Source: Rhyacophila brunnea (Eukaryota; Arthropoda; Insecta; Trichoptera; Rhyacophilidae). From it: a stretch of 64,000 bases of DNA. Where the stretch lies: NCBI GenBank assembly GCA_022495005.1, contig JAGYXB010000812.1, positions 248,001-312,000 on the forward strand, read 5' to 3'. The notes below the pieces were generated by a model. That model was not told the origin of the DNA. It did not search any database and was given only the letters and a program-made list of their open reading frames with translations. Shown here one piece after another: positions 12,201 through 21,554 of the stretch. Position 1 is the first letter of the stretch; the number at the start of each line of letters is the position of its first letter. Both the position numbers and the translations under genes were made by a program.

Positions 12201-12861
12201 CTTTCTCATACAACTGAATGAAGCAGGCCAACAATAACCGACAAATTACGAAAAATGGCGACACGATAAAAAAAAATGCAGGGCATCACGGAGGATTTAC
12301 TTCGGTCATTATAAAGTACCCATATAATATAATGTTAACGGGGAAATTTTGCCGCAAATTGATTACCAGTCTGCCTCACCATACTTTTTCACCATACTTG
12401 CCTGCTTCACCATACTTTCATATAACCTGCCGCCCCTAGATTGCACGTCTATAATGCGTGGGTCATTTTCGTTGGACACACACATTCAAAACCATTCTTC
12501 AAAATGTACTGTATTGGCATAAAGCCTATCGGTATTCTGTTTATTAATCTGTTCTGTGCATATAACAAATCGAACTGTCAAATTAATGTGATGAGCGTTT
12601 GATATCTTCGTAGGTACGTTCATAAAGGGTTTTTAAAATATATTAATAATTATATAGTAAGATACTTATCATTGGCATTCCAATATCATGATTTAAGTTA
12701 AGGAAATTATGCAGTTTATGAAAACTAACCTCAAAATTGTAACCGGAGTCGTTGGCGTTCTCCTGCTTTATGGATGTGTTTAGATGGCTGGTTATTACAT
12801 CAAACAATGGCTTCACTTCTGTATCAGAATGGGCTCCATCACATTCTTGCTTTCCATCCAT
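3216..12861 (-). CDS. gene A: C2H2 zinc-finger protein, 16 canonical fingers, 4 coding exons
   Basis: This is a probable nuclear DNA-binding protein of 691 aa. Coding exons are 12861-12730, 8982-8830, 8135-8010 and 4880-3216. All introns are phase 0, with GT donors (GTTAGT, GTACGG, GTACGT) and CAG or TAG acceptors. The start is the ATG at 12861 ([13 protein letters not shown]), chosen because gene B has the equivalent ATG and identical exon length. Residues 1-137 are acidic and low in complexity, with [IV]KxE motifs (IKQE, IKPE, VKCE, IKSE). In the last exon, a conserved LPKV..IKL....FPRNF segment (about 207-225) precedes a C2HC-like finger, then 16 C2H2 fingers with TGEKPY-type linkers run to the C terminus (HIKHINN). 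Many fingers have Cys at the usual Phe position (SFKC, NFKC). Targets are unknown. Fingers and splice sites are visible; a regulatory role is inferred from the family. Confidence 0.87.
4910..5500. mobile_element. pogo/Tc1-like non-autonomous element in gene A intron 3
   Basis: The left end CAGTCGAACTTGGTTATTA follows a TA dinucleotide. The right side, with TCCTCGTAATAACTG, precedes TA. CAGTCGAACxTxGTTATTA is a typical pogo/Tigger-style terminus. The interior is non-coding. The right boundary could be 5500 or 5512, because ATAACTG-TA occurs twice, and the inverted match is imperfect. Confidence 0.4.
5854..6345. mobile_element. hAT-like MITE in gene A intron 3
   Basis: It has 17-bp near-perfect terminal inverted repeats, CAGGGGTAGTCAACCT and AGGTTGACTACCCCTG. 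Subterminal sequence is also inverted (the gtgggcgg motif appears near both ends). No protein is encoded. The termini fit the CAGGG..CCCTG pattern of hAT MITEs. A clean 8-bp target duplication is not obvious, so the superfamily rests on the termini. Confidence 0.7.
6511..6745 (-). mobile_element. tRNA-derived SINE (family 1), minus orientation, gene A intron 3
   Basis: On the minus strand, a tRNA-like head contains a B-box GGTTCGAATCC-type sequence (6684-6694) after CCGCGCGGC. The body ends in the family signature GATCCTATTAGGATCGGACATGG plus a short A-rich tail. The same family occurs at 7150-7840, 23513-23730, 48521-48755, 56698-56899 and 59440-59650. There is no folded tRNA with a CCA-ready acceptor stem, so it is not called a tRNA gene. 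Confidence 0.75.
7150..7840 (+). mobile_element. tRNA-derived SINE (family 1), split by an insertion at 7250-7679
   Basis: The head, with a GGTTCGAATCTC B-box, is at 7150-7249 and the tail is at 7680-7840. The two parts join at the motif GAGTATGG, which is present on both sides (7242-7249 and 7680-7687). With 6511-6745 it forms an inverted SINE pair. The same pair is seen, decayed, in gene B intron 3, so it predates the A/B duplication. Confidence 0.65.
7250..7679. mobile_element. non-autonomous element with 8-bp target duplication, second copy at 36365-36795
   Basis: The element is 430 bp and sits in a SINE with the direct repeat GAGTATGG on both sides. The body matches 36365-36795 in gene C intron 3 along its length. 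Subterminal inverted motifs GTTCACCGT..CACCGTGAAA and TCACGGCGAACTG are present, but the extreme ends are not clear inverted repeats. No coding capacity was seen. The superfamily is undetermined. Confidence 0.55.
8255..8560. repeat. dispersed repeat, second copy at about 28880-29190
   Basis: About 300 bp (caagcaatgagcggtccac onward) is highly similar to the region upstream of gene C at 28880-29190, in the same orientation. It is non-coding and its type is unknown. It abuts the SINE that follows. Confidence 0.55.
8545..8810 (+). mobile_element. tRNA-derived SINE (family 2) in gene A intron 2
   Basis: A tRNA-like head with A-box-like GTAGCATATAGG and a B-box GGGTTCGATCCC at about 8650 is followed by GTGGCTTAC and a body ending near aaatagttaataattg. 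The related copy at 57209-57659 is arranged as a giant palindrome. The anticodon arm is degenerate, so a functional tRNA is unlikely. Confidence 0.6.
9058..10534. mobile_element. hAT-like element in gene A intron 1, absent from gene B
   Basis: Termini are CAGTGGCGCGCCCAGG and CCTGGGTGCACCACTG, flanked by the perfect 8-bp duplication AGTGGGTA (9050-9057, 10535-10542). Gene B intron 1 at about 26840-26855 shows the uninterrupted site (aacagtggatatatagcaaag). Relatives are the 5'-truncated copy 17378-18186 and, inverted, the interior of 31469-32540. A further end-like motif at about 9594 (ggaacactggtctaga) suggests a nested element. No transposase was recognised. Confidence 0.8.
10658..11006. 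mobile_element. foldback element with about 170-bp inverted arms (gene A intron 1)
   Basis: The arms 10658-10829 and 10840-11006 are reverse complements with a loop of about 10 bp. Both contain GGACCGGTTTCGTCC near their centre. A half-copy lies at the equivalent place in gene B (26968-27078), and another complete copy at 63624-63830. The arms would make a long dsRNA hairpin in the pre-mRNA. It is non-coding. Confidence 0.8.
11248..11475. repeat. inverted repeat in gene A intron 1
   Basis: About 55 bp around accgagagcagttgtcag (11270-11290) recurs inverted at about 11413-11470 (ctgacaactgctctcggt), with about 110 bp between. The same sequence occurs once at about 27310-27360 in gene B intron 1 and at about 52270-52330, so the inversion is specific to gene A. 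Confidence 0.6.
11488..12140. mobile_element. MITE with CAATGACAT ends and 8-bp duplication, gene A intron 1
   Basis: It is flanked by the perfect direct repeat GTTGCAAC (11480-11487 and 12141-12148), with termini CAATGACATACT and AATGTCATTG. Paralogous sites at about 52345 and 61650 (gaagtttgcaacact) lack the element, so they are empty sites. The same family is inserted in the zinc-finger pseudogene at 14602-14940. The 8-bp duplication suggests hAT; there is no ORF. Confidence 0.75.
12160..12370. repeat. dispersed repeat, second copy at 38716-38905
   Basis: The shared block begins at catagaggtattaaata and continues through gactgaatgaagcaggccaa-like sequence to ggggaaattttg. The second copy lies immediately behind a reverse-transcriptase fragment in gene C intron 3, so it may be part of that retrotransposon. 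Short tandem copies of caccatactt follow at 12377-12420. Confidence 0.5.
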
Positions 12862-12955
12862 ATTTACGTATTTAAAGAGTAAATATGTCAGAGACAAGTG
12901 ACAACTAAGTTCTCTGAATTTTGATGTTTCTAAGAAGAGAGTGTTGCCGCAACGG
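12862..12955 (-). promoter_or_regulatory. gene A 5' flank/UTR conserved with gene B
   Basis: About 90 bp directly upstream of the gene A start (containing aacttctctgaattttga-like sequence) is also found upstream of gene B at 27828-27915. Conservation stops soon after. It may hold the 5' UTR and core promoter. No TATA box is evident, so a transcription start cannot be fixed. Confidence 0.4.
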
Positions 12956-14441
12956 TTAAAAGGAAAATAATGTTGTCAGTGTAAAGAATTTCATTTTTAT
13001 TATTAGCCTTTGTATTAATAATTAGAATGAGGATTTATTAGTGATGCCCCGTGATGGTAGGCTGCCCCTATGCAACACACAAAAAATGCGAAGAATGAAG
13101 GAACGAATACAAAATAATACACATTTTTGAGAGCAATACTAGGTAGTATTTAACGATGTAGATCGACATTTTTTTTATCAACAACAGAATTTTGTCATTG
13201 TATTGTAATACAATTTCGAAAATTTATCGAAAATACCGAATTTATTTTTGTTTTTTAAGGCTATGGGATTAACATAATCTAGCGTTCTCACTTACTTCCG
13301 TATTTACTACATGGACCCTCGCACTTTTCCAGATATATTCCCAATACCGAGACACTCCCCACCTTGAGTTACTATTATTATGGTAGGTATTATTTTTGTA
13401 CTGCAACAGGCCATGGTCTAAAAATACATGAAAAGCATGTAATAAATGCTACCATGCTAGCATGCAATAAATGCTACCCAAAGGTAGGTATGCATTTAAA
13501 AATTAATGAGGAAAAAAATGTTTGGTGTTAAAACTTGACGGCCGCTCAAAATCAAATTTCTGGCTTAAGAGATATAAAAAAAAAACATGTTGAAAGTTTA
13601 AATAAATACCTATACCTACATAATCGTATGGACTTAACAAAAAAAATAACGGTTCAAGTACATCGCACCCTCGCAACTAAGCTGCCACAATCCAAAAATC
13701 GTCAAACAGAGAAAATCAGCTTTGAAGTTTTTACCTTTCGCATTTTTGTACTGTGTTTTTGAAATATGTTTAGATATTGAACGAAGTTTTGACTTGAATT
13801 TGATGACTTAGAGATATGACATATACTATGAACGATAGACAATGAAACGTAGTAATTAACTCAAAACACGTAAATTTGGACTCGTGGCGGTTTTGTTGCG
13901 AGAGTGCGACATATCAAGTCACTAAATTAAAAAAAAAATATAAGTCTCTCCCACGATATAATGTCGAAAACAAAAAAAGCTCCTGCCTAAACGTAAGCCA
14001 ATAATAGACAAATTGATGATTTATAAAAAGTTAAAAAAGTTTGTTGAGTGGTTCTACTACATGTACATCAAATATTTCATATCAAATATCTCACGCACTA
14101 TATGAGAAAAAAATAAAAAAAGTAAGCAGGAACACGCACTTAAAAAAAATTTAAACCTAGATAGTCAGGTTTTGCATACAAACTAAAAAATCAAATAGCG
14201 CGGTGAATATAGGTGAAAAATCAAAAAAAAGCGTGCACTAACGTTCACTATTGACGCACAGGTGTGTTAATTTTTTTCTTTTTAAAAAATAAGTTTAGTG
14301 ACACAAGTGTCCAGCATTTCATTAGGTCACCCAAATTAAAATTTGAATAACCCCCTTAATGTGCGAGCACAAACGAAAAAAAAACGCGTGCACTGACGTG
14401 CACTAATAATTAATTGGATTATTGATTAAGTATTAACTGGA
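12956..14441. other. intergenic, no gene seen
   Basis: AT-rich DNA with many short A or T runs and a local duplication of ccatgctagcatgcaataaatgctacc-like words near 13440-13480. No ORF with recognisable family features was found, and no clear element termini. Confidence 0.4.
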
Positions 14442-15035
14442 TATATGTGTATTTAAATGCAGTCGGACCTCTCATCTTAAAATACTTACATAAAATGTTA
14501 CATTTTCGTGAAAAACCATATCAATGCCATAGCTGCTGCACGCTTAAATTCACACAACGCGATCATTTAAAAAACATAAAATACCACATATTGGTGAAAA
14601 TCAAAGACATTAATATATATAAGAAAATAACACTCACTTTTTTGTCGGGTCTGCCGAATGGCATAATCAGCTGTTCTAACGCCATTACAATAATGATGAT
14701 ATTGCTATAAATTCCCGATGCTTTTTGTCGTCTGCCGAAGTGGTTCGGTTCGAATGGGTTCGCTCAAATGAAAATTGACACTAGAAACACTGTTCAAACG
14801 CCATTTGCTATAAATTCCCGATGCGTGATATCGCATAGTGGAAATTGCGTGACGTCTACCTATACATTTGCGAATGTCACATGCGCGAGTTTAATTGCTA
14901 GCTACTCTATTGAGTGCGTCGTCCATTAATAATGTCATTGGTGAAAATCCATATGAATGTAACGTATGTTCATTTAAGTGCACGCGCACTAACGTCTTAA
15001 AACATATAAAATGACACACACTGGTGAAAACAATG
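14442..15035 (+). pseudogene. broken copy of the gene C 3' end (C2H2 fingers)
   Basis: The sequence matches gene C from about 40890 to 41120. It includes the end of one finger, the finger EKPYQC..C(S/T)LKFTQRDHLK, and, after an insertion at 14602-14940, the last finger (NPYEC.VCSFKC). It carries substitutions destroying zinc ligands (HKM to YLHKM), small indels and the insertion. The match continues into 3' flank up to about 15200 (equivalent to 41560-41660), so it is a segmental duplicate, not a processed copy. No N-terminal exons were found upstream. Confidence 0.8.
14602..14940. mobile_element. MITE (CAAxGACATTA ends) interrupting the zinc-finger pseudogene
   Basis: The direct repeat GTGAAAAT lies at 14594-14601 and 14941-14948. 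The intact gene C sequence has GTGAAAAT once at the same codons (the TGEN linker), proving insertion. Ends CAAAGACATTAAT and AATGTCATTG place it with 11488-12140. Confidence 0.8.
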
Positions 15036-15224
15036 CGATAATTGAACTTATATTGATATTACATAACTAATATAGTTTACCCTTCTCTATCCAATGTCCT
15101 AAATCACCATCAAATATATATTAATATTATATTAAAATATTAGAAGTAAAATCGTGATATCTATCGTGACGTGAAGTGGTTCACCACCCCTGTACACTTC
15201 TTGTAAGAATACAACATAGTCTTC

Positions 15225-15790
15225 TTCTTCTTATTGTGCCATCCCCTAGCGGAGGTCGGCCACCATCAAGGCGATCTTATCTTTGTTGTCTGCTACCCGG
15301 AACAGTTCGGTGGAGCTGCACTCGTACCAATCCCGGAGGTTCTTAGGCCACGAAATGCGGCGCCGTCCTCTGCTACGCTTCCCATTGATCTTTCCTTGAA
15401 TGACAAGTTGGGGAATGCTGTATTTTTGTCCTCTCATAATGTGGCCGAGGTATTGTAGTTTCCTGGTTTTGATACTACGTAGAACTTCTCGGTCTTTCCC
15501 CATTCGATTGAGAACTTCAACATTTGTCACCCAGACAGTCCAAGGAATTTTGAGGATGCGTCTATACAGCCACATCTCGAAAGCTTCAAGTCTCCGTGAC
15601 ATCTCTTGGTTTAGCGTCCATACTTCCATACCATAGAAAAGAATTGAGAGCACATAACAACGTACCATACGCAGTCTCAGACCTAGGTTAAGATGTCGAT
15701 TGCTAAGGAGGCGTCTCATTTTGAGAAAGGCGCTCCTTGCAATCTCAATTCTAGTTTTTATTTCCTAAGACTGGTCCCATTTCTCATTGA
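15225..15790 (-). mobile_element. non-LTR retrotransposon 3' end, RT C-terminal region
   Basis: The minus-strand frame 15719-15246 (157 aa) reads RCYVLSILFYGMEVWTL, then FEMWLYRRILKIPW, TNVEVLNRMGK, and LQYLGHIMRG followed by an R/K-rich GRRRISW. This is the conserved C-terminal region of endonuclease-RT LINEs. The frame extends upstream without ATG to about 15780 (RIEIARSAFLKM). It ends in an A/G-rich simple repeat (cttcttcttctt on plus). The short direct repeat CAACATAG flanks it. The copy at 36970-38715 is longer but more damaged. Confidence 0.8.
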
Positions 15791-15920
15791 CTCATCAACA
15801 TAGTATTAAACCTAAATGTTTTTTTCAGAAAGCTTATGAGCTTATGAGATGACGATATGGTCAAACTGACGCGGTAATGGTCTGAAGGTAGGTATCTGAA
15901 TTGTTTATTACATGCCTGCA

Positions 15921-16203
15921 GCCCTATGCTGTAACTTGTGACATGCAGTCACCCGACGACATGACGTAATTGTGACGTATGCTCAATACACGCATCGAGG
16001 CGAAAGCCCAATGCACACGGCTCACCAGAGATATTATTATGCTGAAACACCTATTTGTGTATGAGGATAATGAATAATGCCAGTATTAGAGTAGCGTTAA
16101 TTTCTCGAAGACTATTGACTCACTCCGGTAGTACGTCACAATGATGTCATATGACGTCATGTCGCCGGTCGACTTCAACTCACAAGTTACAACATAAGGC
16201 CCC
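15921..16203. mobile_element. MITE in duplicated flank
   Basis: The ends gccctatgctgtaacttgtga and tcacaagttacaacataaggc are inverted. The interior also has inverted motifs built on TGACGTCAT and CGACGACATGAC. The paralogous flank at about 41805-41815 (cacatccctggac) is contiguous without it. The superfamily is uncertain. Confidence 0.6.
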
Positions 16204-16395
16204 TGGACACACTACAATCATCGTGTGGGAAGGTTAGAAATTTTCTCTGGTAGGTACCTGATAAATTTTAGGCAGTTTGAGTACCTTCTTACCTAAATAC
16301 AATTACACTTATTGATTGATTTCGATGTACAAAACAGAATTTGACAATTTTAATAAATAATTATGCCCTTAACGCTGTAATATTGTACTATTTTG

Positions 16396-17124
16396 CAGTG
16401 GCGAAGGGTGACTTTTGGAAAGAGGTAGGCTGTGGAGACCTGATAAAAAGAACAGATTTGTCAGGAATAATTACGAGAAATAGGTAAGAAGATAGTACGA
16501 TATTACTACTAATGAATATGTACACACTAATGACAACAACACATCAATTTGATGAAACTTCAAGAACTCACTGACGTCATTAAATTAAGCGATCAGTTTA
16601 AATTACTTACGTATTTTTTCAAAACATTTATACACATCAAAAATCATTAGATAAAAGTTCTTTTTATTTTTAAAAACAGTCTATATTTATTAATATTCGA
16701 TTAAACACCATAGAAATTAAGTTTTGAAATTATCTTATTATTAATTATTTAGTTTTAGGCTCTGCGATCGGAGCTTACCTTAGTTCATAGAATTCGATAG
16801 ACTGGGCGGGGCTACGTAACGTAAAGTTCATATGAAAAAAATTGAGAATTATTTGAAACATAATCCGACCTTTATTTACGTCAAGACAATATATGGCGCG
16901 CTGTGGTATATTTTTTAAAACCTTTGCAGGTTGTTTTGTAATAATTATCTGTGTGATACATTCCTACAGATACGGCATCTCTCGCTGGAAAAATAAATTA
17001 TTTTATAGAATATATTTATAATCAAGTGATTATATAAATAAGTCAATATGCAATTAAAAAATATTTTTCTTAAGAAGGTAGGCTTCAAATTTAATAATCG
17101 CCTAGTATGGAGTGTTCGCCACTG
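16396..17124. mobile_element. hAT-like element, CAGTGGCGAAGG family
   Basis: Termini CAGTGGCGAAGGGTG and GTTCGCCACTG are flanked by the 8-bp repeat CTATTTTG (16388-16395, 17125-17132). The paralogous site at about 42825-42850 (atactattttgtatttgttg) is empty. The interior is AT-rich without a transposase. The family ends recur at 30616/33428, 58090 and 59165/60369. Confidence 0.8.
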
Positions 17125-17377
17125 CTATTTTGTATCTGTTGACATTATCCAATTGAAGCGATCAAAATCTGTCTTGATTATTATTTTTTTAGTAGCGCAA
17201 CGTGCATAAAGATATGCATGTTGGACATAACGTATAAATATTAGAAAAAAACTAATACATAAGGAAGCAGATGTCATAAAGGTCGCTAAACATCAGCATC
17301 AAAGTCATCAGCGACTGACATGTGCGCCTAGTATGCTAAAACAATACTCAAATAATATCGGCTGTGATACCCGCTTG

Positions 17378-18186
17378 GTCTAGAGAGCGAAAATATTTAT
17401 GCCGAATTCCACTGAAAAAATGTTCTTTTGATTTACACCACCACCGACTATAGTCGGTGTAGTCGTTTTTTTCGCCGAATGTCTATCGTCGATTTTTGGT
17501 TTTTTTATTGAGTTTCCAAAATCTTAATTCAAAACAAACAAACAAAAAACAAGACAAAAAAAAGTATTATTCCATTTAACTTATACACAAACCTACTTAA
17601 CACAACACAGCCTAATTTCTCGTTTATCGGTCTTTACTCTATTGCACTCGGTGTACATATACCATGACCCCCACGTCCTGAAACGGGCCCTCAGGCTAGG
17701 ATATTTGGCGGGCTCCCTACCTACCGCAAAATAATAGCACCGCAGGCAACTTTTTTATTTTTAAAGCTAATTTATGATGTGTGTTTATCTCACTTATCTG
17801 GTTAACCCGACACGCCGGGCCCTTAAAAGCCTGGGCCCCCAGGCTAGAGCCTTGTCAGCCCTCCCCAGCCACTCCGGAATTCGGGTGGACACCGAGAATT
17901 TTTTGACAGTTCCATTAGGGAAGACATTGGGACATGACAGTCCCAATGGTTTCTAAAAAAACCCGACATTAGTGTTTCGAAATTTTTGTGTTAGAAATTA
18001 AAATCTAAGAAATTTTCTAAAAAGGGTGCTGGAGAATAATTTACAAATCATTTTTTGCCATGTTTTTATTTGTCTAAGCCCAATGTTTAGTTTATTGCCT
18101 TTCAATTTCAATGTTTTAAATCATTCTGATAATTTTCATGTTTAGGGGGTGCCAGGGCCCCTTGCCCCCCCCTGGGTGCGCCACTG
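17378..18186. mobile_element. 5'-truncated copy of the 9058-10534 hAT-like element
   Basis: It aligns from tggtctagagagc through gtgccagggcccc to GGTGCGCCACTG, but lacks the CAGTGGCGCGCC left end. Internal indels relative to 9590-10534 are visible. It is non-coding; the short ORF near 17774 is within the element and not conserved in the other copy. Confidence 0.7.
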
Positions 18187-18198
18187 TACGTACTAGAA

Positions 18199-18345
18199 TG
18201 CGAAATCTTTAACGCGAGACCTGGCTGCGGCGCTCGTGTTGTATATTGTCTATGGTTTTCTATTTCGAAGTATTGTTAATACTGAAACGCGAGAGGAGGG
18301 GATCTAGTTCTCCAAGCTGCCACCTATCACCGTAAAGATTTCGCA
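18199..18345. mobile_element. 147-bp MITE
   Basis: The inverted ends TGCGAAATCTTTAACG and CGTAAAGATTTCGCA are inserted between gaatactag-type words that are contiguous at 45150 and 52965. It is too short to code. Confidence 0.55.
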
Positions 18346-20339
18346 CTATAGTGAATACTCAGGACAGAAAAGAGGGAAAGCTTTCATCAGGCAGCATCGA
18401 CGCTAGCTGATGATATACTTATTGCATTACTTATTATATAATTGTACACCGATGTATAGTATTAAATAGAAAAAAAGATATTTCATTAAAATTAAAGCAA
18501 ACCAAATTACAAAATTGCTATTTTTATTAATATTTAATAAAATTCCATTCTAACATTGTAAAATTAAATGTACTTTCATAATATTACATGAGACACTCGA
18601 AAGTAAAAATTTTGTGTTTTACGTAAACTGCCATTAATGCAAGCAGTGTACAGTTAAACATCATTGTACGACAAATAATAATAATTGAAACAGGGAGGTA
18701 CAAACATTAATTATAAGTGTATTATGAAAGAACTTATAAACAAATACATAACTTTAGTAAGGAAAAAGGGCGTAAACATAATAGGTTTTATTGCATAACA
18801 ACGATGTACCGGACTAAATACACGTTGTGTCTACAGGATCTACTGTTGAACTAGGCCTTTTTGTCTACGTGTTAAAACTGTGAATTAACAATCCCCTTCA
18901 GTACAGCTAATTATACGACCCCAACTCTCCACCCTCTATTTATTTACGAAATAATAAAAATATGTATAAAACAATCAGGAGTGATTTTAGTAATATTATT
19001 AGTAAACTTTTGGTTGATTACAAAGAAGAAAAAGAGTCACGTTTAGATGGCAAGCCCATACAATATTTGGCATTATTACTGCCACGCGTTACTGCCATGA
19101 CAGGTACGACTAAATGCAGCGTTGCAAAATGCAACTGCAGCGCGCCAAGATCTTGTTGTCTGACAGTAAGCTGCAAATGCCGATCTATTAACTAAATTTC
19201 ACTAGCAATTAAAAAAAGAAACGAAGTGACTTGGGAAAAACGACAACAATTATTTTTTGTTGTTTTTTTTAATTTACTCAATAATTAATATCAGATTAAG
19301 AATCTAAAACCCAAATTCTTAATTAACATGTATTACAAGCTAATGTATATTTTGTATTTTAACCATGACAAAAACGTTTTTGTGCCTCTCTCTTCTTGTA
19401 AAATTTGATTTGTGAGGATTACACCCTTTATCCTATCTTAAGTCGAATTAATACTTTGGACGCTGAAGACGCACCTGGCGCGTAATGACCAGGCTGCCGA
19501 TCGATGTAATTAACGTGCATTTAAAAGGTGGTAATTAAAAAATCATTATCTAGTCAGCAGTGAATGAGTTTTAAGCAATCACTAATTAGGTTCAAGATGT
19601 ATGTACAGTGTCGTAAATATATTACAGTTGTAAAGATAAAACTATAATAATATTATTATTGTCTGGTTTACAGTGTTTCCCAACCGCCGATCCGTATAAA
19701 TGTTGGAGCGGTCCACAAACAGTTGCCTTCATGGTAAGCTCTATAGGTATAATACCAAAAATTCCAAACAAATCATCATCCAAAAAAAGTAATGCGTCTA
19801 TGAAAGATCTCAATCCATACGCAATTTATACTCAAGAATAAAGAAACCAAGTCGAGTTGCCTTTTGATGCTAGTTTGGTATCAGGATATAAAATACAACA
19901 TTGCTAATTACAAAAACATTAAATTATCTTTCAAATTTTCGACAATCTATATTTTTACGAGATGACTTTTTCGGCCATTCCATTAATAAAAACGAAATAA
20001 AAAAACCGAATTGATTTCAATGCAGTACTTCGTCTCTACGAAACAACACCGAAGCCATGGTTATCAACCATTCTAGCAAGATGCATTTCATTCAGAAGAT
20101 TCTCTGTGTTAAAAAGATGGGGAAATAATGACTAGAACACTTAAATAACTATCGATATAAAATAACCACGATAGAGAGTGAACAAGAAAACACCTAAAAT
20201 AATTCCAGTATTTATACTTATATTAAATAGTCTATTAGTATATTTCTGTCACTAGGTATTCATCATTTTGGTAAATTTTCAAAGTTTCTTCAGCATAATA
20301 ATATATACTTTTTTAATTAATAAGACTATCTGCATATAT
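18346..20339. repeat. segmental-duplication block (gene B 3' flank)
   Basis: This block recurs at 45160-45416 plus 49244-50990, at 52980-53042 plus 54340-55220, and at 62270-63130. Shared words include caccgatgtatagtattaaatag, caaattgctatttttatta-like sequence and gttttattgcataacaacg. It always lies on the 3' side of a B/D-type minus gene or its remnant. It contains a decayed hAT-end motif at 19668 (cagtgtttcccaacc), also at 50250, and the Cys-rich ORF at 18962. Confidence 0.7.
18962..19195 (+). other. short Cys-rich ORF in duplicated block, function unknown
   Basis: A 77-aa frame whose C-terminal third is Cys-rich (CSVAKCNCSAPRSCC, then CKCR). Related but interrupted sequence occurs at about 49687-49905 and in short form at about 62875-62945, both inside the duplicated block. 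Because the other copies carry stops and indels, it is more likely a remnant of an older element's C-terminal Cys motif than a gene. No family can be named. Confidence 0.25.
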
Positions 20340-21167
20340 GTTACACCGAATGTGCGAAATTAACCATTACATGAAATGGGTAAAATTTTGGCTAATTCAT
20401 GTAATAGTCAAGCCTGTTGCCTTATTCATGAATTAGATAAATTTTCTGCTGAGTACATGAATTCGCCAGGGTATGGAATTCTTGAACTGTCAACATGTCA
20501 GAAGAAAAAGTAAATTTAATACGGATGGTTTTATTAGTTATAATTGGACATAATATAATATTCTTATTATTAGGTTAGATGAGGTTATGTTAGGTTAGGT
20601 TTTGTAATTCTGAATTAAATTATTCAACTGAATGTCCATTTTGAGGTTAGCTATCAAGTGTCAACAAACATTCAATCGACCATTGCACGTTTGATACCCA
20701 AGCACGAAACAAATCGCGAAAACACTTTTCAAAAAAATTCTTCCGTTATCATATTATAGTTCTAGATTTTTTTTGCGCATAGTAAATGGATATGAACGTC
20801 ATTGTAGTCATTGATTGGTATATTTTTATATTATAATCAATGACATTTGACACATTTGTTTAGTTTGATTAGTTGCAAAAAACACCACCGTAGCGCGATC
20901 ATATATTTTGACCATAGATAATATATGTACATTTTGACCAATGCATGAGCATTTGATACATTTAGTTTAGTTGCAAAAAATACCACCGTAGCGCTACTAT
21001 CTATTTTGTCCAATACATGAACTAGGCAGAAAAATTACTGCCGAATTCACGCACTCTTGAGATATTTTGTCTAATACATGAATAAGGCAACGGGCTTGCA
21101 TTTTTCATGATTTAGGCAAAATTTTGCCCATTTCATGTAATATTCAATTTTGCACATTCGGCGTAAC
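20340..21167. mobile_element. DNA element with about 125-bp inverted repeats in gene B 3' flank
   Basis: The ends GTTACACCGAATGTGC and GCACATTCGGCGTAAC extend into long imperfect inverted arms (tacatgaaatgggtaaaatttt / aaaattttgcccatttcatgta). ATATAT-like flanks border it. The D-type flank (54985-55020) and the 50960-51000 flank are contiguous here, so the insertion is specific to the gene B copy. No transposase ORF. Confidence 0.75.
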
Positions 21168-21181
21168 ATATATAGAAACAA

Positions 21182-21554
21182 TTATTACATTATATGGCTT
21201 TTTGTCAGCATGTGTCGCGTCGTAAAATTTTTCAAACATACATCGCATTAACATTGTTTTTTACCATATGTGTTTTTTATGCCTTTTAAGTTCACTGGAC
21301 CACGAGAATTTTGATGAGAAAATATTGCATTTAATGGTTTTTTACTATGTGTTCTCTTATGCCTTTTGAGGTGTTTGGACTGCGAGAATTTGGATGAGCA
21401 AACATCGCAGGTATATGGTTTTTCACCAGTATGTGATATTTTATGCTTTTTTAGATTGCATTGGTATGAGAATATTTTCAAATAGATATGGTTTTACACT
21501 AGTATGTGTTATGTTATGCATTTTGAGGGCATCGGACCGTGAGAATTTCGATAA
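21182..21554 (-). pseudogene. decayed zinc fingers downstream of the gene B stop
   Basis: Past the gene B stop codon, the minus strand still encodes finger pieces: LSKFSRSDALKMHNITH, then, after a small deletion and frame change, [19 protein letters not shown] and [21 protein letters not shown] (frame 21481-21248), then a second frame change. These are former C-terminal fingers of gene B, no longer in frame. Confidence 0.8.
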
